NCBI RefSeq assembly: GCF_015351235.1
Contig: NZ_JADKSJ010000003.1
Location: 43,899 to 107,898, forward strand
DNA: 64,000 nucleotides
Reading direction: 5' to 3'
Source of the DNA: Plantibacter sp. VKM Ac-2880
GTDB taxonomy: Bacteria > Actinomycetota > Actinomycetes > Actinomycetales > Microbacteriaceae
Within the stretch, counting starts at the first letter, position 1; the number at the start of each line of letters is the position of its first letter. The translations under genes and the position numbers were made by a program. The notes under the pieces are model-generated. The model did not search any database and had not been told where the DNA came from. It saw only the letters and a program-made list of their open reading frames with translations. Below, one piece after another: positions 43,147-51,404 of the stretch.

Positions 43147-44492
43147 TCGAAGCTGCTCCCGTCAGTCATGCCGCCCGTATCGTCGGCTGGAGGCATCGTG
43201 AGCTGGACGACGTCGCCGTCTTTCAGCCCGTCGGTGATCTCGATAACGCCGCCTCCCGAGAGCCCCACCTTGACCGGTATCGTCTTGCCGGCCGTTCCGG
43301 CCGTCTTCGGAGCCAACAGGACCGTCCCGGTTCCCGGAGCCGTGACGGTCACGGCGGTAGCCGGGAGCGTCGGGACGTCAGCCGAGCTGGCTGTCACGAT
43401 ACTGACGAATGCGGTCTGTCCCAGCTTCACTGTCGGGGGAGGACCCGCAAGTTGGATCACCGCGGCGTAGCTGACGACGCCTGCTGCGTTGGTCTGCGGT
43501 GTTGGTGCGATGGATACGACCGTTCCATCGAGGACGACAGATGCGTCACTTGCAAGCGTCACCTTCGCGGCCTGAGTGAGCGCGACCTGCCCGATATCTG
43601 CTTCGGCAACGGAGGCCGATACGAAGAGTGAAGACACATCAGAGATGGTGATCAAGCCGCTCGGCGCAGCGGATACGCTCGACCCTGATCCCTCGGCAGG
43701 ATCGGCAGCCGTAGAGCTGCTGCTGCTCCCGCCGCCGGCCGTGACTGAACCGACCGTCGCGTTGATCGCAGTGACGACACCGGCGATGGGCGCCTTCAAC
43801 ACTGTCTTGTCCCGCTCTGCCTTCGCTGCCTCGACCTCCCGTGCCGCATCGTCTCGAACCATCACTGCATTGACGACTTCGGTGTCCTTCAGGGGCAGAG
43901 CGCTTTCCTGATCACGAAGAGATGCGGCGTTCGCTGCGTACTCTGGCGCATCAGCCGGAGTGCTGGCGAGCACTGCGCGAGCGTCGTCGAGAGCGTTGCT
44001 CGCCGCGGAATACGAAGCGCGAACATTGCTGAGCGCCGTTTCCGCGGCGCTCAAAGCGCTCTGCGCCTTCTGCAACGCCCGGTCAGCGTCTGCGGGATCG
44101 ACTGTCGCAAGTTCTTGTCCTGCCGCCACCGTTTGCCCGATGGACACAGCGATGCCGGTGATGGTGCCAGGGTTTGCGAACGCGACGTTTGATGTTGAGG
44201 CCGCAGTGATTGAGCCCTTCGCTTCGACCGTTGTCGTGACCGTCCCGGTCGTGACCGTTGCGGTCGCAACCTGCTCCTCGGGTGCACGAGCGAACGGGTT
44301 GAAGAACACCGCGACCAAGCTCACGACGATGAGCACCACGGCAGCCGAGCTGGCGACGAGCCAAGACTTACGCCGACGGTTGGCGCCGTCGAGAGAGGAC
44401 GCTGCGTGATCCTCGCCGCTTGCGACATCGTGATCGATATCGTCCAGGAGGCCAGGCACCTGTTCAGGGTCAGACGACGTAATAGAAGGCAT
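43143..44492 (-). CDS. HlyD/MacA-like adaptor protein
   Basis: 449 residues: a cytosolic N-terminus, one membrane helix (SWLVASSAAVVLIVVSLVAVFF, about 44-65), then TATVTTGTVTTTVEAKGSIT and a lipoyl-like half motif. A helical hairpin follows (residues about 140-240) with the second lipoyl half (KAPIAGVVTAINATVGSV) and a beta-barrel domain. A Ser/Gly insert occurs near residue 255. It starts the MacAB-like operon and overlaps the ATPase start. In Gram-positive bacteria such adaptors work without an outer-membrane partner. Confidence 0.9.
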
Positions 44493-44662
44493 GATCGCAC
44501 GTTACGAGCCTCGCCGCCGAAGGACATCCTCCGAGGGTCTACTACAGGTCAAGCGTGAGGATGATGCGGAAGTAGCGAAGGCGGGGGTGCCTCCCCGCCA
44601 GCTGGCTGGCTATGCGCCCGAAGCAGCTAGAGCGCTGCCGGGGTCTGTCCAGAGTATCTGTG

Positions 44663-45349
44663 TCACCGGCCGGATCGTTGTGGACGCTCTCGCCGTGAAG
44701 AGACCGATTCGTCTAGAGCTAATCCGGCGCGATCCGCGACAAGTGCGGCTTCCAACCGGGACGCCACATCGAGCTTCCGAAGTATCGCGCCGACATGATC
44801 TTTCACCGTGGCACGACTGAGATGCAACAGGTCGCCGATCTCGTGGTTCGACGCACCGGTGTTCAACAGTGCTAGCACCTCGACCTCTCGCGGCGTGAGA
44901 CCTGATATCCGCCGGACAGCATCCTCGGACCCTCTCCGGGAGATTCGCCCGAGGAGGGTCCGAGACACCTGTGGGGAGAGGACAATGCCTCCGGCGGCGA
45001 GTGCGCGCAGGAGCACCGGGAGACGCTCCGGGTCGGTGTCTTTCACGAGGAACCCGGAAGCGCCGTCTTGTAATGCGCGGGCAATGTACTCGTCTGAGTC
45101 GAACGTGGTCAGGATCGCCACCACCGGAGGAATGTCAAACCCCATCAGCTCATCGAGCACCTCGAGACCATTGCGTCCGGGCATTCGCACGTCGAGCAGC
45201 ACCAGATCAGGCCTGGTGCGCCTCAGAGCATCAACGGCATGTGTGCCGTCGACCGAGGCGACAACCTCAATGTCAGGCACCGACCCGAGCATCAATTCGA
45301 AGCCGACGCGCACGAGTGCCTCGTCGTCCACAATGGCCAGTCTGATCAT
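44663..45349 (-). CDS. NarL/LuxR-type response regulator
   Basis: 228 residues: receiver domain with acidic pair DDE (8-10), phosphoacceptor D53 in LLDVRMPG, T/K residues in ILTTFDS and LVKDTDP. The LuxR HTH (LTPREVEVLALLNTGASN; LHLSRATVKDHVGAILRKL) follows. The ATG at 45349 lies just upstream of the receiver strand. It is upstream of, and on the same strand as, the MacAB-like operon and may control it. No partner kinase is adjacent. Confidence 0.9.
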   Translation of the reverse strand: MIRLAIVDDEALVRVGFELMLGSVPDIEVVASVDGTHAVDALRRTRPDLVLLDVRMPGRNGLEVLDELMGFDIPPVVAILTTFDSDEYIARALQDGASGFLVKDTDPERLPVLLRALAAGGIVLSPQVSRTLLGRISRRGSEDAVRRISGLTPREVEVLALLNTGASNHEIGDLLHLSRATVKDHVGAILRKLDVASRLEAALVADRAGLALDESVSSRRERPQRSGR

Positions 45350-45864
45350 GAGGCTGCACAGCACGAGGGGGAGACGCCCTGATTCAGGGCTCCTGCTTGC
45401 GCTCCCAGCGACGCGTCCTCTGTCCGCGGTGCGTCAACGGACGCCCTGAGAGCGCCAATCAAGATCAAGCCGGCTGAGGGATGTCGAGTGGAGCTGGAAT
45501 GCATAGAGAGTCCTTGTGGTGGGGGCTGCGCGCCACGAGGCCGCGCGGGGTCGGCGCTGCATCTGGATCGTGTCGCGCGCTCAAGCAACCACGGCGCGCT
45601 GTTGCGTGCGCTGCGAAGATGCTGGATGGGGTGGTGCATCGACCAGGACGGCTTGCCTTTTTGTGCACAGGTGAGAGATCCTCTGATCCTGAGACGGGTG
45701 TGCGGGTGGGGAGAGCAACGCTGCGAGGCCGGATCGTGCGTGGGTAGGGTCTCCCTCGGCACGCTGCGACGGTGCACACGACTGTGGGGATTCGCGGTTG
45801 GTTGTTTGAAGTATCGAGGACATCGGCGAGGGCGTCACAGATCGTTGCCGCAGCTGGGCGGCTG
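45350..45864 (+). other. intergenic region, no gene seen
   Basis: Frames on both strands are compositionally poor. A kinase gene would be expected beside the response regulator but no HisKA or HATPase motif can be read in any frame here. Confidence 0.5.
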
Positions 45865-46104
45865 TCAGTCCGTCGCACTGGTCGCTGGCCTTCCTGAAGG
45901 GGCGGGCCCTCCAACCGCAGCCCATTCCTCGTAGGTGTGTGAGCGCCCGATGAGGCACCAGCAGGGCACGCGGATGCTGTCGCCCGATCGTTTCGGGGTG
46001 GATATCTCGAAGTGGAGGGTCCCACAGAGGGTTTGATGGATGTTCTGGTACCTACTGGGCTGGGGTTGGGGCACTACTAGGAGACCCAAGATCCGGCGGT
46101 TCAT
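45865..46104 (-). CDS. small CWC-motif protein, second copy
   Basis: From the ATG at 46104 the product is about 79 residues. Its core (LHFEISTPKRSGDSIRVPCW, then HTYEEWAAVGGPAPSG) is homologous to the protein at 40018-40179. The first 25 residues (MNRRILGLLVVPQPQPSRY) overlap the decayed nuclease remnant and may not be original, so the true start is uncertain. Confidence 0.45.
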   Translation of the reverse strand: MNRRILGLLVVPQPQPSRYQNIHQTLCGTLHFEISTPKRSGDSIRVPCWCLIGRSHTYEEWAAVGGPAPSGRPATSATD

Positions 46105-46310
46105 GACGCAACGAGCTCGCCGTTGTAAGTTGTGGTTCCATCGGCGACGGTGACGAGGCCCGTGTCTTGCAGGGCCGATGCCGCGGTGGTGCTTGCCCTG
46201 GGTGAGCCGGCGAATGGGGCGTTCGGGGTGGCGAGAACGGCGACGCCGACGCGAGCCTTGAATCGTTTGCGCGGGGCCGTAGCGATAATCCACTCGTTGG
46301 AAAGCGACAC
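46101..46310 (-). pseudogene. truncated HNH nuclease paralogue
   Basis: The frame reads APRKRFKARVGVAVLA, then SPRASTTAASALQDTGLVTV, closely matching the N-terminus of the nuclease at 1661-2404. It stops after TYNGELVAS; the catalytic half is missing. The original ATG is also lost. The homology continues upstream to about 46530, including the diverged hairpin loop and a remnant of the 89-residue gene. Confidence 0.75.
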
Positions 46311-46394
46311 GGCTGCGCGGGAGAGGTGGCGATGTTGCGTTGGCGATGCATCTCGGGGCTCGACGAGGACTCGACGAGCTGTGGCTGCTGATGG

Positions 46395-46455
46395 GCGCGA
46401 GAAAACACCCGCCCCAGAGGAGAAACTGTCAAACCTACCCGCTCGGGGGCCGGGT
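46395..46455 (-). repeat. diverged copy of the leader-like terminator region
   Basis: The block corresponds to 2525-2590. AGAGGAGAAACTGTC is conserved but the core reads AAACCTACC in place of AGATTTACC, and the stem arms are degraded. It shows what the element becomes when not maintained. Confidence 0.65.
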
Positions 46456-46661
46456 GCAAAGCCTCAGTTCTGAGGCGAGGGTCGAGCGTCACCCGCCGGG
46501 GCGCTCTCGCGCGCTCCGGGAATAGCGCGTCATGGTCTGGTCGCCGCGCCCTCTTCTTACTTGGGGCACTCTGAACTCAACCAAATCCGAGATCTCGACT
46601 ATGCCCTCCCCGAGGACTTCTCCTCTTCGCAAACATTCGTTCCGATCCGAGGTATCGCTTC

Positions 46662-47354
46662 ATGAAGATTCGCCGATTTTTCACCCTCTCAGCACTCCTC
46701 GTTGCGGCGTGCGTGCTCAGTGCGTGCGCAGCAGAACCCACTACGTCGACATCAACTGCCGCGCCGGTAACCACGCCCTCGGGCGTCCGTGGAGCCGTTC
46801 ACCTCGACGACGGGTACGTAGAGCTCGGCTCAGGCCCCAAAGTCGTCGACCTCTTCATCGACCCGCTCTGCCCATTCTGCAAACTCTTCGAGGAGACCTC
46901 GGGCCCGATGCTCTTCGCCGAAGCCACGGCCGGCCGCGCAACCCTGCGTGTGCACCCCTTAGCGGTGCTGAACAGGCTCTCACAGGGCACTAGCTACTCC
47001 ACACGAGCTTCCGCCATGTTCGTCGCAGTTGCGGCACAATCGCCGGACGACGCCCAGAACTTCCTGATCGCCCTCTACGCGCAACAACCCGCCGAAAACT
47101 CCACCGGGCTGACGGACACGCAGCTCCAACAGATGGCCGTCGATGCGGGATCCTCGCCTGTCTCCGCTGAGGACACCGCCCAATACCAAGTTTGGGTTGA
47201 CGAGCACACCCGTCTGGCGCTGACCGGCCCACTCACCGCCACAGACAGCATCATGGCCATCACCCAAGTGCCAACCGTCCTCGTCAACCGCACCGTCTTC
47301 ACCGGCAACAGCGACGAGACCCTCGCCTTTGCCGCCTTCTATCGAGATCGCTAA
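46662..47354 (+). CDS. DsbA-like thioredoxin-fold lipoprotein
   Basis: 230 residues: signal peptide with lipobox LSAC (Cys22) and a Thr/Ser linker. A thioredoxin-like domain follows with the active site CPFC (70-73) in FIDPLCPFCKLFEE, a helical insert and the cis-proline loop QVPTVLVN. This matches Thioredoxin_4/DsbA-type oxidoreductases that form or shuffle disulfides in exported proteins. The ATG at 46662 gives the signal peptide. It stands between two decayed duplicated genes. Confidence 0.88.
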   Translation: MKIRRFFTLSALLVAACVLSACAAEPTTSTSTAAPVTTPSGVRGAVHLDDGYVELGSGPKVVDLFIDPLCPFCKLFEETSGPMLFAEATAGRATLRVHPLAVLNRLSQGTSYSTRASAMFVAVAAQSPDDAQNFLIALYAQQPAENSTGLTDTQLQQMAVDAGSSPVSAEDTAQYQVWVDEHTRLALTGPLTATDSIMAITQVPTVLVNRTVFTGNSDETLAFAAFYRDR

Positions 47355-47385
47355 CGGCCACTGATGGCAGCGTGACTGCGCCGCC

Positions 47386-47645
47386 ACATTGGGATCGAGG
47401 TGTCGGCACCTGATGTCGCCGGCATGCGATCCACGGTGCTTGTCGAGGAGCCGGAAGGCTATGAGCTCGCAGCGCTGCGTGGCAGAGGCCGCGTCGACGG
47501 GAACCTCGTGGGCACCGCGGTGTTCCGTCCCACTGCAACCAGCACGGTCGAGGCCGAAGGGCGCGACTACTTGTCCGCTCGAGCAACACTCGACGGTCTC
47601 GTGACAGCCGATCAGATCGTGCTTTCGCTCCGCGTCGTCGACTGA
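47386..47645 (+). pseudogene. 5'-damaged paralogue of the gene at 12563
   Basis: SAPDVAGMRSTVL and AALRGRGRVDGNL are shared with 12563-12772. Relative to that copy, a 2 bp insertion upstream (about 47390) breaks the N-terminal frame. A GTG at 47400 could still start an 81-residue product, which ends LDGLVTADQIVLSLRVVD. It may be a remnant or a shortened gene. Confidence 0.55.
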
Positions 47646-48153
47646 CGAGTCGTTGTACACAACCTTGGAACAGTTTCCCGGGAGGATCTGCAGCTACGTT
47701 CCGGCGCTCAGACGTTGAGCGCCGACGGCAGCACAAGGCCGCTTCCGCTCCAGCGCTACGAAGTCGGACGAACCCACGGACCGATGCGCGCGATATCCGG
47801 CCGGGTAAGCCGGCCGATACCGGACGATCTGCCTGGTTAGCTGCCCGAGCCGTCTGCGAGAATAGAGAGACGGGCCGATCATGCAGTCAGGGTGGCCGGT
47901 TCCGGGCAAGAAAAAAGCGCAGATTGCAGTCTGCGCTTGATCTTGCTTCCGGTGAAGAAAGCTTGGGAATCGAGTGGTGATTTCCCGGTTAGAACTACGG
48001 AAATCCTACGTGTTCGCAGGTTTCAACGCAACTCCACACGGGTTCGCACGAGCTCTCACGAGCCCGCACGGGCACAGGTGGAACCGCCGCGAGTCGACGA
48101 ACAGTGCACCGAGCAGAACCACCATCCTCGTCGCCTGACTTTGACGAAGGGGT
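47646..48153 (+). other. intergenic region with a terminator
   Basis: No gene seen in about 500 bp. It contains the AAGCGCAGA/TCTGCGCTT hairpin at about 47916-47940 and GC-rich short inverted repeats near 47800-47820. Confidence 0.5.
47916..47940 (-). terminator. hairpin AAGCGCAGA/TCTGCGCTT
   Basis: A perfect 9 bp stem with a 6 nt loop. An A-rich tract (AAAAAA) precedes it on the + strand, i.e. a U tract for minus-strand transcripts. No gene on that strand is obvious upstream. Confidence 0.6.
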
Positions 48154-48282
48154 ATGCAAATGGGAGCCAAGTGCGCTCATTGCGGTGCTGACTCTCGCGC
48201 TCGATGGATGATCGGACTGACCGTTTCGACGGTCGTCCCGATCTTGATCGCAGTCGTGAGGTTCATGGTGCTGGGAGTGTAG
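48154..48282 (+). CDS. small CxxC membrane protein (42 aa)
   Basis: The ATG at 48154 (GAAGGGG upstream; a second ATG at 48160) encodes MQMGAKCAHCGADSRARWM, then one hydrophobic helix (GLTVSTVVPILIAVVRFMVLG). The CxxC knuckle plus a helix looks like a deliberate micro-protein. Function unknown. Confidence 0.45.
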   Translation: MQMGAKCAHCGADSRARWMIGLTVSTVVPILIAVVRFMVLGV

Positions 48283-48376
48283 TCACTCCGCAGCGGTCCT
48301 CGGCTTCGGTCGGGGGCCGCTGTCTCCACGCGTTCAGACTCTGAACGCTCCAGCCGAGCAGTCCTAGGATTCGGGC

Positions 48377-48709
48377 ATGTACCGTAACGCCTCAGCTGCC
48401 ATCGCTACCGCCTTCGTCGCCCTGGCCCTTGCTGGCTGCGCGTCCACGCTGGCTGCGCTCGATGAGTGTAAGAGCGCGATCGCGGAACACACCGGCACCA
48501 TGGAGAGCAACACGGCCGTCACCGAGACGACGGAGAGCCCAACTGGTGCATACGACTGGAGGGGCACCTACGACGGTGGGGAGTTCGCCTGTGCCAGCCC
48601 AGACGGCAAGCTACTGACGACCGCGCTGGTCTCAAAGCCGACGGCATCGTCGAGACGGTCGTCGTTCGCCCCTCCTGAGGGGCCGCGTGATGGCGCGCAG
48701 AACAGGTAG
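48377..48709 (+). CDS. small lipoprotein
   Basis: 110 residues with lipobox LALAGC (Cys21). The mature part has two more cysteines (LDECKSAI, EFACASPDG) and a YDWRGTYDGGEF segment. The last 25 residues are Ser/Arg/Pro-rich and may result from a late frameshift. No family recognised. Confidence 0.6.
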   Translation: MYRNASAAIATAFVALALAGCASTLAALDECKSAIAEHTGTMESNTAVTETTESPTGAYDWRGTYDGGEFACASPDGKLLTTALVSKPTASSRRSSFAPPEGPRDGAQNR

Positions 48710-48754
48710 GGTCGTGATCTTCGGCGAGCGCCGGAGTCCCCCTCGAGGTCGGCC

Positions 48755-48967
48755 ATGCGCAACTTCACCGTTTCCACCACTCAAGATGGCGGCTGGTGGG
48801 TGTTCGTCATCCACGAGCTCGGCTGTGTCGGGCAGATGAAGTACCGGTCGGAGGTCCGTTCCGAGGCCCGGTTGCTCGCTGCGCTTTGGCTCGATGTTCA
48901 GCCGGGTGAGATCAACATCGGGCGTGTGCGGTACATGCGTGCTCACTGGTCCAAGGTGTTGCCCTGA
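48755..48967 (+). CDS. small HicB-like protein
   Basis: 70 residues: FTVSTTQDGGWWVFVIHELG and SEARLLAALWLDVQPGEINIG fit the small beta-beta-beta-alpha fold of HicB/UPF0150-like antitoxin domains. No HicA toxin gene lies next to it. The C-terminus is basic (RVRYMRAHWSKVLP). Could be an orphan antitoxin-like or structural protein. Confidence 0.55.
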   Translation: MRNFTVSTTQDGGWWVFVIHELGCVGQMKYRSEVRSEARLLAALWLDVQPGEINIGRVRYMRAHWSKVLP

Positions 48968-48982
48968 GCCTGGTGGTGCAGG

Positions 48983-49459
48983 TCAGTCGGGTTGTGTGAA
49001 CGTTCCTGGCTGGTAGGTCCCGTCGTCGGCGACGTCGACGGGTGCCATCCGGTGAGGCTGCAGCTCGTGGATGCGGGCGAAGAACGGGCCGCTGTGGTCG
49101 TTGAGGTGGCTGTTGTGCCATCTCGTGTCTGGGTAGGTGTCGAACAGCGCCAGGACCATGGCTGTGGCGATTCCCTGCCGGTGGTGCTCTTGCGGTACTC
49201 GGATGGAGTTGAAGCGCCCGTAGCCGTCGTTCCAGCGGACGAAGGTGAGTTCGGCTTCGGTCCGGATGGTGTGACCGGTGAAGTCTTGGGAGGTGCCGAC
49301 GATGCGGGGCCGCGGCGTCAGGGTTCCTTCGACGTACGGCACCGACGTCGGGACGGTGTGCTCGAGGTAGAACCGCCGGCCACCATGGCGGATGGTCCGG
49401 TGCGCGCGGCCAGGTCGGCGACCGGCGAGTGGTCGCCACAGCGTGGTTACGCTACGCAC
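48983..49459 (-). CDS. GNAT-like protein
   Basis: 158 residues; RVPQEHHRQGIATAMVLALF (near residues 87-106) is a clear acetyl-CoA-binding motif A with the RQGIA loop. Other GNAT landmarks are weak, and DHSGPFFARIHEL may be motif B. The neighbour on the same strand starts upstream after a 3 bp gap, suggesting co-transcription. Substrate unknown. Confidence 0.6.
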   Translation of the reverse strand: MRSVTTLWRPLAGRRPGRAHRTIRHGGRRFYLEHTVPTSVPYVEGTLTPRPRIVGTSQDFTGHTIRTEAELTFVRWNDGYGRFNSIRVPQEHHRQGIATAMVLALFDTYPDTRWHNSHLNDHSGPFFARIHELQPHRMAPVDVADDGTYQPGTFTQPD

Positions 49460-49462
49460 GGG

Positions 49463-49726
49463 TCATCCCTGCACCGCGCGTCGCATGCGGGCCTGGAGGA
49501 TCTGCTCCTCCTTCGCGTTGGCTGGCCAGTCTCGGAGGTGCGCCGAGACGACGTCGCCCTCGTTGAGCGTCTGCACGCTGCGGCCGAGCTCGCGCGCTGC
49601 AGCTCGTGCGGGCGATCGCCATTCGGGCGCCGACACGGCAACGTCGGCGAGGACGGCGCGGGCGCTGCCAGTGTGCTGCAGCTGCTCGCGGATCCCCGCG
49701 CGTAGCTCAGTGAAAATGTCGGCCAT
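49463..49726 (-). CDS. small helical hypothetical protein
   Basis: 87 residues from the ATG at 49726: MADIFTELRAGIREQLQHTG, mostly helical, ending QARMRRAVQG. Immediately upstream of the start, in place of a normal ribosome binding site, is a run of eight G (C on the + strand). No family recognised. Confidence 0.6.
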   Translation of the reverse strand: MADIFTELRAGIREQLQHTGSARAVLADVAVSAPEWRSPARAAARELGRSVQTLNEGDVVSAHLRDWPANAKEEQILQARMRRAVQG

Positions 49727-49780
49727 GCAACCCCCCCCGGTTGCCGTCAGCCTATGCGCGATCACCGCTCGGGGGTGTTG

Positions 49781-50065
49781 TTACTGCTCCGTCGAAGTCC
49801 TGCGCTTACGAGCTCGGAACATGCCGATGAGCATCTTCACAATGTACGCAAAGAGGCCAGCCGTGATCGCGACGAAAGCCCACTGCAGCACGGTTGTAGC
49901 CGTGATCGCGCTGATCACCATGTTGCCCAGGATGCCCAGCGTCGCCACGGTTAGGCCAGCGGTCGCAAGGGACGGGCGACGCATCATCCGTGCCAGGACG
50001 ACGCCGACGGCCGCGAAGCCGACGCCGACGAGGAGGAAGATCCACGCGAGATCGGAGAGGACCAT
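49781..50065 (-). CDS. three-helix membrane protein
   Basis: 94 residues with three hydrophobic helices (LAWIFLLVGVGFAAVGVVLA; AGLTVATLGILGNMVISAI; AFVAITAGLFAYIVKMLIGM) and a basic C-terminus (RARKRRTSTEQ). Protein-like with a normal start. It forms a same-strand pair with the next small membrane gene. Function unknown. Confidence 0.65.
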   Translation of the reverse strand: MVLSDLAWIFLLVGVGFAAVGVVLARMMRRPSLATAGLTVATLGILGNMVISAITATTVLQWAFVAITAGLFAYIVKMLIGMFRARKRRTSTEQ

Positions 50066-50106
50066 GCCGTCAGTCTGCCAGCTCGACCCGGCGAGCGCCG
50101 TGGGTG

Positions 50107-50343
50107 CTACTGCTTGTCGTTGTCATCGAAGTTCTCCTGGACGATGGCGTGGAACGCTTGGCGGTCTGCGAGCTGTTGGTAGGCCTCCGCGGAGTGGTGG
50201 CGAGAGGCGCGCTTGTAGCTGATTGTCTGGATGAGCTCGCTGAGGAAGATGACGACCAGGAGCAGCAAGATCCCGCCCCCGAGGACCATCGGTAGCGGAT
50301 TCCCGGTGAGGAGCGCTGCGAGGTCGATATCCCATTCGCTCAT
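50107..50343 (-). CDS. single-helix membrane protein
   Basis: 78 residues: a short acidic N-terminus, one helix (MVLGGGILLLLVVIFLSELI, about 19-38) and a cytosolic tail (HHSAEAYQQLADRQAFHAIV) ending DNDKQ. Upstream GGAT before the ATG at 50343 is a modest ribosome binding site. Function unknown. Confidence 0.6.
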   Translation of the reverse strand: MSEWDIDLAALLTGNPLPMVLGGGILLLLVVIFLSELIQTISYKRASRHHSAEAYQQLADRQAFHAIVQENFDDNDKQ

Positions 50344-50488
50344 GTGCTGATCCTTTCACCAGCCACCGTCGCTGGGATGGCTGATCCGTTCGTGGGGGTG
50401 GCGTTGCCGGTCGATGATGGGGGCCGCGCTGAGCGGGGGCCTATGTCTTTCGTCAAGTCGAGACCGATTCGGATGGTTGACTTGTGGT

Positions 50489-50947
50489 GTGGAACTTGAG
50501 CAGTGCCGGATGGCTGACGTCGAGGCCCTGACGGCGTTCTTGGGCGAGGTCGATCTCACGCTGAGCGGTCTGGACGCGCCGAGCGTGCGACTGTGGATCG
50601 AGCGTGACGAAAGTGGCACGATCGTGGGCAGCACCGGGTACGAGATCAGCACTGACGGTCGCCATGTGTTGATCCGGAGCGTGGCGGTCAGCCCGACGCA
50701 GCGCTCACGTGGCCGAGGCAGTGCTCTTGCGAGCTTCGCGCTTGAGCGTGCGGTCGAGGAGGGCGCGATGAGGGCGTGGCTATTCAGCCGCCGGTCGGGA
50801 CCGTTCTGGCAGAGCTTGGGTTTCGAGTCCGCCGATCGTGACGAGCTAGCTGAGGCGCTGGCTGACACGCATCAGGTGCGTCTGTTCCAGCAGACCGGGC
50901 AGCTGGGCCGCGAAGTAGCCTGGTCGCGTCCGCTCGCCGCGTCCTGA
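50489..50947 (+). CDS. GNAT acetyltransferase, ArsN2-like
   Basis: The GTG at 50489 gives a 152-residue product. VLIRSVAVSPTQRSRGRGSA LASFALERAVEEG carries motif A with the SRGRGSA loop; AWLFSRRSGPFWQSLGFE matches motif B of ArsN2-type enzymes. ArsN2-like enzymes detoxify organoarsenicals, but related proteins acetylate other small molecules. No ars genes are nearby. The last part overlaps a minus-strand remnant. Confidence 0.75.
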   Translation: MELEQCRMADVEALTAFLGEVDLTLSGLDAPSVRLWIERDESGTIVGSTGYEISTDGRHVLIRSVAVSPTQRSRGRGSALASFALERAVEEGAMRAWLFSRRSGPFWQSLGFESADRDELAEALADTHQVRLFQQTGQLGREVAWSRPLAAS

Positions 50948-51015
50948 CCGAACTCAGACCGCGACCGCGTGGCAGAGGCTCCGAGGAACATCGTGAGGAG
51001 TCCGAGGTACAGCAT
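50940..51015 (-). pseudogene. truncated copy of the small MLYLGLL protein
   Basis: From the ATG at 51015 the frame begins MLYLGLLTMFLGASATRS, nearly identical at the start to the gene at 51093-51266, then diverges into the end of the GNAT gene. About 30 bp of DNA (50986-51015) matches 51237-51266. Confidence 0.5.
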
Positions 51016-51092
51016 TCCGGTGGGGGCGATCGAGGTTCGTTCGTCTTGAGCGCTGGTGGGGCGCTCGCCGGGTGTGCAGGCGCCGGCGGTGT

Positions 51093-51266
51093 CTACCCGT
51101 CGAGGAGGTGTATCAGGTGGGGGCTCATGATCAGGACGACGCCGGTCAGGATCAGGGACGTCGCTGTTCCGAGACTGGGGCTGCTGGTTCCTCGGGGCCT
51201 GTCGATGATGTGTCTGCTGATGGCGGAGGATTCGATGAACATCGTAAGGAGTCCGAGGTAGAGCAT
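51093..51266 (-). CDS. small membrane protein (57 aa)
   Basis: MLYLGLLTMFIESSAISRHI, then a polar middle and a hydrophobic end (LGTATSLILTGVVLIMSPHL) before LLDG. Two short membrane stretches. The ribosome binding site is weak, but a partial duplicate 250 bp away indicates that it has been a gene. Adjacent to the IS110 element. Confidence 0.4.
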   Translation of the reverse strand: MLYLGLLTMFIESSAISRHIIDRPRGTSSPSLGTATSLILTGVVLIMSPHLIHLLDG

Positions 51267-51404
51267 TCCGGTTTCGAGGGGGAGGATGTTTGCCCTCTGC
51301 GTCGACCCATAGCGGCATGTGGAGTCCGTCCGTTCGATGGTGGCTTGGAAGTTGTCGGGTGTGTGCGGGATGCACGCTGAGCGGGGGGGGGCCTATGGTT
51401 CTTG

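Noticed and set aside
45465..46025. Minus-strand frame of 186 codons that might be a kinase beside the response regulator
   Set aside because: No HisKA, HATPase or membrane segments; Pro/Arg/Ser-rich shadow composition.
48154..48282. tRNA or structured RNA in the 47.6-48.4 kb gap
   Set aside because: No cloverleaf with a GGTTCGAATCC-type arm could be found; a small protein frame and a terminator explain the visible structure.
48755..48967. Complete HicAB toxin-antitoxin pair
   Set aside because: Only a HicB-like fold is suggested; no HicA-like gene is adjacent on either strand.
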